The position numbers were made by a program, and so were the translations under genes. Under the pieces are notes generated by a model. It was given only the letters and a program-made list of their open reading frames with translations, was not told the origin of the DNA and ran no database searches. From positions 8,957 through 34,480 of the forward strand of contig CAJTVR010000050.1 of assembly GCA_910580075.1 (NCBI GenBank): a stretch of DNA of 25,524 nt, given 5' to 3'. This document shows, in pieces, positions 1 through 6,386 of the stretch; positions within the stretch are counted from its first letter, which is position 1; each line of letters opens with the position of its first letter. Source of the DNA: an uncultured Eubacterium sp. Its GTDB lineage: Bacteria > Bacillota > Clostridia > Lachnospirales > Lachnospiraceae.

Positions 1-41
1 TTTGCATTTCTATTATTTAAACTCATACCATATCTGCACAA

Positions 42-57
42 TGTTTCACGTGAAACT
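42..57. promoter_or_regulatory. parS: parS site 1 (ParB/Spo0J binding site)
   Basis: TGTTTCACGTGAAACT matches the Firmicutes parS consensus TGTTTCACGTGAAACA at 15 of 16 positions. In the known system, ParB binds and spreads from such sites, usually near oriC, to load condensin and drive origin segregation together with ParA. The location, about 11-12 kb from dnaA, fits this role. Confidence 0.88.
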
Positions 58-152
58 TTCTATTTCTATTATCTCACCTATCCGCTACTACTCAATGTTT
101 CTCACTAAACCTTTGCATTTCTATTATTTAAACTCATACCATATCTGCACAA

Positions 153-168
153 TGTTTCACGTGAAAAC
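153..168. promoter_or_regulatory. parS: parS site 2 (ParB/Spo0J binding site)
   Basis: TGTTTCACGTGAAAAC matches the parS consensus at 14 of 16 positions and keeps the whole central palindrome TTTCACGTGAAA. It lies 111 bp from site 1 in an identical repeat unit. Between the two, 96-111 (TGTTTCTCACTAAACC, 11/16) looks like a decayed copy, and 211-226 is a still weaker one. Confidence 0.85.
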
Positions 169-228
169 ATCATTCTATTTCTATCATTTAACCATACCAA
201 AACTACACAATGTATCTAATATAAAACA

Positions 229-460
229 TTCTATAATAATTTAAAAAGGCTCAATAAAAAAATTCTCTCCTCAAATCTCCTATATCCTCCTCCCCTTATC
301 TTATAATAATATTAAGTAATAATATAATCTTTTACATTTACTAAGCAAACATCTGCTTTCAATACTAATTAGTATCCCCATATACACATCCAGATTCCAG
401 TCTGCAGCACATGGCAAAAAACTGCCATACAGGAACTTAAATCCCCCGATACCAGCTGGA
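229..460. other. AT-rich intergenic stretch, no gene seen
   Basis: No plausible coding region. It holds an AT-rich tract, a pyrimidine-rich run (about 265-300), a 14-bp palindrome ATACTAATTAGTAT at 362-375, and a 6-bp-stem hairpin ATGGCA/TGCCAT at 411-428 without a following T tract. I see no clear promoter. A minus-strand promoter leading out of the window to the left is possible but not supported by good boxes. Confidence 0.5.
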
Positions 461-725
461 CAGAGAAACTTTTTTCTTTTTCTGTGACTCCGGAGAACAG
501 TTAGAAATTCTCAATTTTCTGCCTCATGTCCAGGATTTGGGGCACACTGCCTTCCGCTGCCGAAAACCCGAAGCCCCAAAAGATGCCTGCCAGCGCCACT
601 GCATAAAACATACCGCAACGCCAGGGCATCAGGCACCGGTCCGTCCGCTGCCACAGCCCCGAAGCAGAAAATTTAGAATTTCTTACTGTTCGGAGGCGGA
701 ACAGAAAAAAGAAAAAGTTTCTCTG
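461..725. repeat. Long imperfect palindrome (MITE-like element 1)
   Basis: Inverted arms at 461-522 and 664-725 match at about 52 of 62 positions. They begin and end with CAGAGAAACTTTTT and its complement, and inside them lies TTAGAAATTCT next to TTTTCTGC. The core between them (about 523-663) is clearly GC-richer than the flanks and has only weak residual symmetry. The structure resembles a miniature inverted-repeat element or a hairpin-forming intergenic repeat. No transposase is present and I could not identify target-site duplications. Small open frames inside are judged spurious. Confidence 0.7.
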
Positions 726-813
726 CCCAGCGTCCGGGTCATCAAAAACTGTATTTTTCAATAAATGTTTCATAAAATTTCAAAATAATTAACATAAATT
801 CTTCAAAATAAGT

Positions 814-819
814 TATAAT
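814..819 (+). promoter_or_regulatory. Possible -10 box upstream of the hydrolase gene
   Basis: TATAAT at 814-819 has a weak -35 candidate TTAACA at 789-794, with a long 19-bp spacer. It lies about 95 bp before the hydrolase start. Another TATAAT at 886-891 has no matching -35 box. Confidence 0.35.
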
Positions 820-912
820 AGAAAAAGAAATAATTTCCAAATTCCATCTTCTAACGCAAATCAAAAGTGCTGATGAAAATTATTTTATAATTAAATAAGG
901 GAGAACAATACT

Positions 913-1848
913 ATGAAAAAAGCAGTTAAAAAAATGATAACAGCCACTACTCTTCTGTTTACAGGAATGCACTTTATAAACCAGTATATTGATACTTCAA
1001 ATACACCAGTTATTCTTTCTAAAAATGATAAAGTATATCAATGGAAAGATTTAAAAATAAATTATACAGAAAAAGGTAATAAGTCCGCTCCTGTACTTCT
1101 TCTCTTGCACAATCTCACTCCTTCTTCATCAAAAGAAGAATGGTATAAAATAGATAAGACATTAGCACAGGATTATCATATTTATGAATTAGATTTACCT
1201 GGGTGCGGCAAATCTGATAAACCAGATATCACGTATATTAACTATATATTTGTACAATTAATTTCTGATTTTATTAAAGAAGTAATCAGGGAAAAAGCAA
1301 ATATATGCGCTGCTGCGTTTTCCAGTTCGTTCTCACTTATGACAGCACGCATGAATCCTGATCTCATTGATAAAATAATTATAATAAATCCAACTTCTAT
1401 CAATGATCTCATCAGGCCGCTTACAACACAAGGAAAGATAAAAGATCATGTACTTGGACTTCCTATAATAGGAACTTTCCTATACAATTGTTTGCAGAGT
1501 AAATCACTTATCGAAGATCATTATATATCACATTATTATTATAATGAAAAGAATGTTCTTCCAAAAGAAATAGATATCTCCTATTATAATGCCCATTTTA
1601 ATCATTCCCGGGGGAAATACCTGTTTGGAAGCATACTGGCTAATTATACAAATATTAACATTATTCATGCACTGCCAATGATTAAAAACGAAATATATTT
1701 AATCACGAATGGAAAACATACATCTTTAGTACAGGAATACAAACAATATAACGATAAAATTCACGCCATATATGTTTCAAACTGCCGCCTGCTTCCTCAA
1801 TTAGAAATACCAGCCACCATAGCAGAAAAAATCAAGCAGATATTATAA
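913..1848 (+). CDS. Alpha/beta-hydrolase-fold protein, membrane-anchored, catalytic motifs degenerate
   Basis: A 311-aa protein preceded by GGGAG at 900-904 with good spacing to ATG. Residues about 8-26 form a hydrophobic N-terminal segment that should act as a signal anchor. The fold is recognised from VLLLLHN (61-67, oxyanion region), DLPGCGKSDKP (94-104), the nucleophile-elbow region (131-142) and the C-terminal LPQLEIP (294-300). Several functional positions differ from active relatives. The usual HG is HN (66-67). The G-x-S-x-G elbow reads A-F-S-S-S, with Ser137 where the nucleophile should be. The position that normally holds the catalytic His in a GHLPQLE-type motif is Leu293, with Arg292 before it. 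The acid-residue region (ITNGKHTSL) lacks an obvious Asp. It may be a non-catalytic or altered member of the family; substrate unknown. It stands alone between two palindromic repeats and is AT-richer than its neighbours. Confidence 0.8.
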   Translation: MKKAVKKMITATTLLFTGMHFINQYIDTSNTPVILSKNDKVYQWKDLKINYTEKGNKSAPVLLLLHNLTPSSSKEEWYKIDKTLAQDYHIYELDLPGCGKSDKPDITYINYIFVQLISDFIKEVIREKANICAAAFSSSFSLMTARMNPDLIDKIIIINPTSINDLIRPLTTQGKIKDHVLGLPIIGTFLYNCLQSKSLIEDHYISHYYYNEKNVLPKEIDISYYNAHFNHSRGKYLFGSILANYTNINIIHALPMIKNEIYLITNGKHTSLVQEYKQYNDKIHAIYVSNCRLLPQLEIPATIAEKIKQIL

Positions 1849-1918
1849 ATAGTAATTAAAAAATGGAGCTCGTGCGTTTTCCATAACGGCAGACATATGT
1901 GCCTAGAATCTTGAATAC

Positions 1919-2262
1919 CAGAAAATAACTTAAGAACTTCTAACGTATTCCCCGGAGTCACACAAAAAGTTTGTCTGCAGGCGATACAAAATGAATTTTA
2001 TGTATCTGTCCAGCAGCCTGCTTCCAAAAACAAATCTGATCCAGCTGCCGTATGTTTATTACCTGCTTGTCTATACTTGGTTATTCCTGCTCTGGGCCTG
2101 CTCTGGCTGTCGGTTTTTCGGTATGCCTAACCCTCAGCCAGACGTTTACGTTTATTCTGTCACGGCATCCGACAAAAGCTGCTCCTTTTAATGTGACTCT
2201 GAAAAAAGCTGACACTAATTATTATGCCTGATACAACAGAATTTCTAGCACAGTATCCGGCT
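1919..2262. repeat. Diverged palindromic element related to element 1
   Basis: The left part (1919-1984) resembles the reverse complement of the left arm of element 1. Both share CAGAAAAT, a TTCTAAC block, the exact 11-mer CCGGAGTCACA (1952-1962) and AAGTTT followed by TCTG. A degenerate complementary arm is seen at about 2169-2203 (CCGACAAAAG, then TGTGACTCTG), and 2239-2260 has another TTTCTAG/TCCGG remnant. The core also shares a GGCT-TCGG-TTTTCGG-like block with element 1. This 417-bp gap between the hydrolase gene and the small membrane protein gene holds no convincing gene. Confidence 0.5.
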
Positions 2263-2265
2263 AAT

Positions 2266-2601
2266 CTACTTTCTTCTCCTCTTCCCATTAAAATAGGCCA
2301 GCATTTTCAAAATAGCAAAATTCAAAATAGATATACCTATAAAAAATATAACTGCAGCATATATAATCTGCAACTGTTCTACCCCTAATCTAACATAACA
2401 AATAATCATTAAAATAGTAAAAGCAAAAGAACATATCATACTAATTAAAACTTCATTATATTTTCCATCTTTCCATAAAATATTTTTACACAAAGCATTT
2501 TCCCATACTCCATTCCAAATCATCATCATTATATAAGCACTTCCTCCGACAGCCAGCACTACAGTTTCACCAATGACCATAGAAAGACCATTAGGATTCA
2601 T
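2266..2601 (-). CDS. Small membrane protein overlapping the XRE regulator gene
   Basis: About 111 aa if started at the ATG at 2601-2599. That ATG overlaps the TGA stop of the upstream regulator gene (TGATG), which suggests translational coupling. An in-frame TTG at 2631 would add ten polar residues and has no better start signal. The protein has about three hydrophobic segments: one near the N terminus (SMVIGETVVLAVGGSAYIMMMIW), then ISMICSFAFTILMIICYV and IIYAAVIFFIGISILNFAILKML, ending in a basic tail NGKRRRK. I do not recognise a defined function. Regulators of this class often carry their own C-terminal membrane segments, so this ORF may instead be the rest of one regulator protein separated by a frame change. 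Both readings are inference. Confidence 0.6.
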   Translation of the reverse strand: MNPNGLSMVIGETVVLAVGGSAYIMMMIWNGVWENALCKNILWKDGKYNEVLISMICSFAFTILMIICYVRLGVEQLQIIYAAVIFFIGISILNFAILKMLAYFNGKRRRK

Positions 2602-2960
2602 CACCAGCTGATTAAAATTACCACTGCACAAATAAAAAACACCAGTAAAAAAGCATTATTTCCAGCTTTCATTATTTTTTCTTTTTCGAATTTACTGTAA
2701 TCAGCGGCCATGGATAATGTTTCATTCATTTCTTTGTCCATTCCTCCACTCATCTTTTCTCCATTTAAAATTTCCTCCATTTGTATACTGTAGAACTCAG
2801 CAATCTGGATCAGAATACTTATATCTGGCATGTTCCTTCCTGTCTCCCATCTTGAAACAGTTCTTCCCGATACATGAAGAATTTCCGCAAACTGTTCCTG
2901 AGTCAGATTCTTTTCTTTACGCAGCTGTTTTAAAAATTCTCCAATTTTTATCATATCCAT
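2601..2960 (-). CDS. XRE-family HTH regulator with C-terminal membrane segment
   Basis: A 119-aa protein starting at ATG 2960 behind an AGGAGG with 5-nt spacing. Residues about 6-62 form a Cro/C1-type helix-turn-helix (IGEFLKQLRKEKNLTQEQFA, then VSGRTVSRWETGRNMPD and the IAEFYSI helix). A charged linker follows (about 65-97) and the protein ends in one transmembrane segment (NAFLLVFFICAVVILISW). It is probably a DNA-binding regulator tethered to the membrane; target unknown. Its 3' end overlaps the next small membrane gene by one base. A 14-bp perfect inverted repeat sits 32-75 bp upstream of the start and may be its operator or a leader hairpin. I see no clear -35/-10 pair. Confidence 0.85.
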   Translation of the reverse strand: MDMIKIGEFLKQLRKEKNLTQEQFAEILHVSGRTVSRWETGRNMPDISILIQIAEFYSIQMEEILNGEKMSGGMDKEMNETLSMAADYSKFEKEKIMKAGNNAFLLVFFICAVVILISW

Positions 2961-2991
2961 AATTTCCTCCTTCCTGATAGCTAGTAGTGCA

Positions 2992-3035
2992 TCATCCAGT
3001 CAGAATTCCGCACAGTCTGATTTCTGACTGGATGA
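2992..3035. repeat. Perfect 14-bp inverted repeat upstream of the XRE gene
   Basis: TCATCCAGTCAGAA at 2992-3005 and its exact complement TTCTGACTGGATGA at 3022-3035, separated by 16 bp. It lies between the XRE start and the rsmG terminator. It may be an operator for the adjacent HTH protein or an RNA hairpin in its 5' leader. No T tract follows on the minus strand, so a terminator is unlikely. Confidence 0.6.
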
Positions 3036-3073
3036 CACACCAGATGTATTTGAAAAATGCTCTCAGTTTAAAC

Positions 3074-3125
3074 GAATGAAATAAAAAACACGACACATCA
3101 CATGACATGCCATGTTTTTTCATTC
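3074..3125 (-). terminator. Hairpin terminator after rsmG
   Basis: On the minus strand a long stem (CATGGCATGTCA paired to TGATGTGTCGTG with several G-U pairs) is enclosed by A6 and T6 tracts (the complements of 3115-3120 and 3083-3088). The outer GAATGA/TCATTC pairs extend it. It lies about 80 bp past the rsmG stop and probably ends the mnmE-mnmG-rsmG transcript. Confidence 0.7.
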
Positions 3126-3203
3126 AAAAATTGTCATACAAATATATATTTAATTTTATCACACTGATAAGTCTATTACATACTATTTTAAATACAAATT
3201 AAA

Positions 3204-3935
3204 TTAACAGATAGGTTCTTTTGAAGGTATCCCTGCTTTTCTTGGATATTTTTTTGGCGTCGTTTCCACCTTCTCAATAATCACAAAGGAACGCATATAT
3301 TCTGTACCTGGAAGCTGGAATTCTATTACATCCTTCAGTTCACCTCCCATCAGATGCACTGACTTTTTCGCATTCTCAACTTCTTCTGCAATCCCGCAGG
3401 TTTTATATGATATAAATTTTCCCCCTGTCTTTACAAAAGGAATGCAGTACTCACTCAGACTGGAAAGATTTGCAACAGCACGTGACACACTAATATCATA
3501 CTGTGCACGGTGCTCTTTCTTTCTTGCAAGATCTTCTGCTCTGGCATGTATAGCTGATATTCCAGATAAATTCAATTTTGATATAACTTCTTCTAAAAAT
3601 CTGACCCTTTTGGTTAAAGAATCTGCAAGCACAATCCGAAGCTCCGGAAATAAAATCTTGATAGGAATACCTGGAAATCCTGCTCCTGTCCCTATATCAA
3701 TCAGGCTGTCTCCCTCTTTCCATTGTACAAAATGCGCCAAAGACACACTATCTAAAAAATGCTTCTCCACAACTTCATGAAATTCTGTTATTGCGGTAAG
3801 ATTCATAACCTGATTCCATTCGATTAATAAATCATAAAAATCAGAAAACTGCTCTTCCATTGATGCCGTTATACTGATATTAAACTGCCCAAGCTTTTGT
3901 TTAAAATCATCAAAATTATACTTCATAATTTCCAT
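3204..3935 (-). CDS. rsmG: 16S rRNA (guanine-N7) methyltransferase RsmG
   Basis: A 243-aa protein of the usual length for RsmG (GidB). Members of this family methylate N7 of a conserved 16S rRNA guanosine (G527 in E. coli numbering) with S-adenosylmethionine, in the cytoplasm. The Rossmann SAM motif is DIGTGAGFPGIP (80-91), preceded by the family signature WNQVMNLTAIT (40-50) and HFLDSV (59-64). VSRAVA is also present. The start is uncertain: ATG at 3935 and the in-frame ATG at 3926 are both possible, because the Shine-Dalgarno region (AGAAGATGGGATGG) is poorly defined. It follows mnmG by about 30 bp and should be the last gene of that transcript, as in many Firmicutes. Confidence 0.96.
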   Translation of the reverse strand: MEIMKYNFDDFKQKLGQFNISITASMEEQFSDFYDLLIEWNQVMNLTAITEFHEVVEKHFLDSVSLAHFVQWKEGDSLIDIGTGAGFPGIPIKILFPELRIVLADSLTKRVRFLEEVISKLNLSGISAIHARAEDLARKKEHRAQYDISVSRAVANLSSLSEYCIPFVKTGGKFISYKTCGIAEEVENAKKSVHLMGGELKDVIEFQLPGTEYMRSFVIIEKVETTPKKYPRKAGIPSKEPIC

Positions 3936-3965
3936 CCCATCTTCTAGTTCTGAAACCAGCAGGTA

Positions 3966-6362
3966 TCATTCACTTATTTTTCTGTTTCGGTAATACTGTT
4001 CAAGATAAACCAGCAGCACAGATATATCTGCCGGAGATACACCGGATATTCTGGAAGCCTGCCCGATTGAAACCGGACGGTACAGTTTCAGCTTTTGTCT
4101 GGCCTCAATACGAAGTCCGCTTACTGCATCATAGTCAAATTCTTTTTCCAGTTTCTTATTTTCCAGCTTTTTGAAGTTTTCTACCTGCTTAATCTGTCTT
4201 TTGATATATCCTTCATATTTGACATTGATATTAACCTGTTCTGCAACATCATCAGGAAGTTCCGGCCGGTCAGCATCTAACTCGGATAATAATTCGTAAT
4301 TTAACTCTGGTCTTCGAATGAGCTCTGCCAGCGTGGAACCTGTATTCAGAGGAATACTTTTACATTTTTCTAAAAATTCCTGCGTACGCTTATTCGCCCC
4401 GACAGTTACATGAGAAATCCGCTCCAGTTCTTTCTGGATCATTTTTTCTTTCTCTACAACTCTTTCATAACGCTCTTTAGAAATAAGACCGGCTTCATAT
4501 CCTTTTTTGGTAAGACGCAGATCCGCATTATCCTGCCGCAGGAGAAGACGGTACTCTGCTCTCGAAGTCATCATGCGGTAAGGCTCATGGTTCTCTTTTG
4601 TTACCAGGTCATCTATCAGTACCCCTATATAAGATTCCGACCGGTCTAAAATAAGCGGATCTTTTCCGAAAATTTCCATTGCCGCATTAATTCCAGCCAC
4701 TAATCCCTGCGCAGCTGCCTCTTCGTATCCGGAACTTCCGTTAAACTGTCCTCCGCTGAAAAGTCCATGAATCTTTTTAAATTCCAGCGAAGGATACAGC
4801 TGGTTCGGATTAATACAGTCATATTCTATAGCATATGCACAGCGGACTATCTTCGCATGTTCCAGACCTGGCACTGTCCGGTACATTTCCTGCTGTACAT
4901 CCTCCGGAAGAGAACTAGACATCCCGCCAACATACATCTCATTTGTATGAATTCCTTCCGGCTCTATAAAAAGCTGATGCTTGTCTTTATCCGGAAATTT
5001 GACGACTTTATCTTCTATAGAAGGACAATACCGGGGACCTGTTCCTTCTATCACTCCTGCATAAATCGGGGAACGATCCAGGTTTGCCCGTATAATCTCA
5101 TGTGTTTTCTCATTCGTATAAGTCAGCCAGCAGGAAACCTGATCAATCTGCACATCTTCCGGATTCGTCGAAAATGAAAAAGGGACAATCCTTTCATCCC
5201 CCTTCTGTTCCTGCATTTTAGAAAAATCAAGCGATCTTTTGTCCATTCTTGCAGGAGTACCAGTCTTAAAGCGGAACATTTCCACTCCATTTTTTACGAG
5301 AGATTCTGTAAGATAATTTGCCGCCATCAGTCCATTCGGTCCGGTATGGGTAATCATCTCACCAGTAAGACAGCGTGCCCTCAGATAAGTACCTGTACAC
5401 AGTATAACTGCCTTGCAATAATATATAGCTCCTGAAACTGTTTTAACTCCGGCAATCTTTTTATATTCTAAATCCTTATTTAATTTATTAGATATATAAT
5501 CCTCCTGGTTTTCCTGCAAATTACGGCCTTCACTTAAATGATACCCTGAAAATATATTTTGTTCCAATATACAATCTTTATTAGACTTATCAGCTTGTAA
5601 ATCATCTTTGCTATCTGTTGAAGATTTTTCAAATCCGTTTTTATCTTTAAATTCAGATTTATTATTACTGCTTTCTTCCAAAGATCTGTCTCTGCTGCCA
5701 CCTTCCGGAATTTTAAATACTTCCTGCTGCATTAAATTATTTTCAGTAATACCTGATACAGATTCCAGAGCTTCTCCTTCACTTCTTTTGCCCTGAACAG
5801 GCTCAGAGGTAATTTCTGGAACTGCCGCTTGTTTACTTCCTTCGCCCTGAGAAGGCTCGCTAATAATTTTTGAAACTACCACCTCTTTACTTCTTTCACT
5901 CCGAACAGGCTCCGTAATAATTTCCGAAACTTCCGCCTGTTTAATTGTCAGATGCTCCGTACTCTGCAGTGTCTGGCGCATCTTCATGCTGTAATCGGCC
6001 TTATCCGCCTGCGCACGCAGAGAATGCACTGCCGGCCCTTTCGACTTATTCAGCATTTTGGACTGAATAAAAGTCTGGTCAATATTGATCCCCATCTGTC
6101 CGCCCAGGGCATCTACCTCACGTACCAGATGTCCTTTTGAACTTCCTCCAATATTGGGATTACATGGCATCAACGCAATACTGTCTACACTTACAGTAAA
6201 AATAATTGTCTCCAGTCCTAGTCTTGCACATGCTAAAGCCGCCTCGCACCCAGCGTGTCCTGCTCCTACAACTACAACATCATATTCTTCTTTTAGTTTA
6301 TTATTGTTTGTTTTCCCTAAATCTTCATTTCTGATTGTATTTCCGCAAACCGGACATTCCAT
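3966..6362 (-). CDS. mnmG: tRNA uridine-5-carboxymethylaminomethyl synthase MnmG with large insertion
   Basis: FAD-dependent subunit that, with MnmE, installs the (carboxymethyl)aminomethyl group at U34 of certain tRNAs. I start it at ATG 6362, eight bases after AGG of GGAGG. The GTG at 6371 overlaps that ribosome binding site. The result is 798 aa against about 625-635 usual. The FAD motif GAGHAG is at 33-38 and the conserved Cys in MPCNPNIGG is Cys67. The second catalytic Cys is in RYCPSIEDK (Cys446), and the C-terminal helical MnmE/tRNA-binding domain is complete. Two additions stand out. One is an N-terminal extension with CPVCG (residues 3-7). The other is an in-frame low-complexity insertion at about 150-300, between QAEVSEI and KKIAGVKTVSG, rich in Ser, Glu, Asn and Lys, with three 18-residue repeats. 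It lies 24 bp after mnmE. Confidence 0.96.
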   Translation of the reverse strand: MECPVCGNTIRNEDLGKTNNNKLKEEYDVVVVGAGHAGCEAALACARLGLETIIFTVSVDSIALMPCNPNIGGSSKGHLVREVDALGGQMGINIDQTFIQSKMLNKSKGPAVHSLRAQADKADYSMKMRQTLQSTEHLTIKQAEVSEIITEPVRSERSKEVVVSKIISEPSQGEGSKQAAVPEITSEPVQGKRSEGEALESVSGITENNLMQQEVFKIPEGGSRDRSLEESSNNKSEFKDKNGFEKSSTDSKDDLQADKSNKDCILEQNIFSGYHLSEGRNLQENQEDYISNKLNKDLEYKKIAGVKTVSGAIYYCKAVILCTGTYLRARCLTGEMITHTGPNGLMAANYLTESLVKNGVEMFRFKTGTPARMDKRSLDFSKMQEQKGDERIVPFSFSTNPEDVQIDQVSCWLTYTNEKTHEIIRANLDRSPIYAGVIEGTGPRYCPSIEDKVVKFPDKDKHQLFIEPEGIHTNEMYVGGMSSSLPEDVQQEMYRTVPGLEHAKIVRCAYAIEYDCINPNQLYPSLEFKKIHGLFSGGQFNGSSGYEEAAAQGLVAGINAAMEIFGKDPLILDRSESYIGVLIDDLVTKENHEPYRMMTSRAEYRLLLRQDNADLRLTKKGYEAGLISKERYERVVEKEKMIQKELERISHVTVGANKRTQEFLEKCKSIPLNTGSTLAELIRRPELNYELLSELDADRPELPDDVAEQVNINVKYEGYIKRQIKQVENFKKLENKKLEKEFDYDAVSGLRIEARQKLKLYRPVSIGQASRISGVSPADISVLLVYLEQYYRNRKISE
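5782..5943 (-). repeat. Three 54-bp tandem repeats inside mnmG
   Basis: Units begin at 5782, 5836 and 5890, each exactly 54 bp, so 18 codons and in frame. On the minus strand they encode variants of an I-[IT]-[ST]-E-P-x-[RQ]-[GS]-x-x-S motif: EIITEPVRSERSKE, KIISEPSQGEGSKQ and EITSEPVQGKRSEG. The units have diverged by substitution but keep length and frame, which suggests expansion under coding constraint. The rest of the insertion (about 5463-5781) is low complexity without a clear period. Confidence 0.85.
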
Positions 6363-6386
6363 ACTTTGCACCTCCAGTTTTTCACA

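Larger units (their letters stand above)
1..228. repeat. Tandem repeat array carrying parS sites
   Basis: Four head-to-tail units of about 54-58 bp. Units 1 (1-55) and 3 (112-166) are identical over 55 bp. Units 2 (about 58-111) and 4 (about 172-228) are diverged. Each unit has a pyrimidine/AT-rich first part and ends in a parS or decayed parS sequence; the TGT that begins each site lies at 42, 96, 153 and 211. The array starts at the window edge, so it may continue to the left. It reads open in one frame but has no visible ribosome binding site and its composition is repeat-driven, so I treat it as non-coding. Confidence 0.85.

Noticed and set aside
1..228. CRISPR-like array
   Set aside because: Units are contiguous tandem copies ending in parS palindromes, with no unique spacers of constant length and no cas genes.
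2..244. 80-codon open frame through the parS array
   Set aside because: It only mirrors the tandem repeats, has no visible ribosome binding site and gives a Tyr/His/Phe-rich repeat with no family resemblance.
501..773. 90-codon minus-strand open frame
   Set aside because: It lies inside the long palindrome, runs through both arms and has no supporting start signal; a partial hydrophobic stretch in the core is not enough.
1991..2191. 66-codon plus-strand open frame
   Set aside because: It coincides with the diverged palindromic element and lacks a ribosome binding site and homology that I can recognise.
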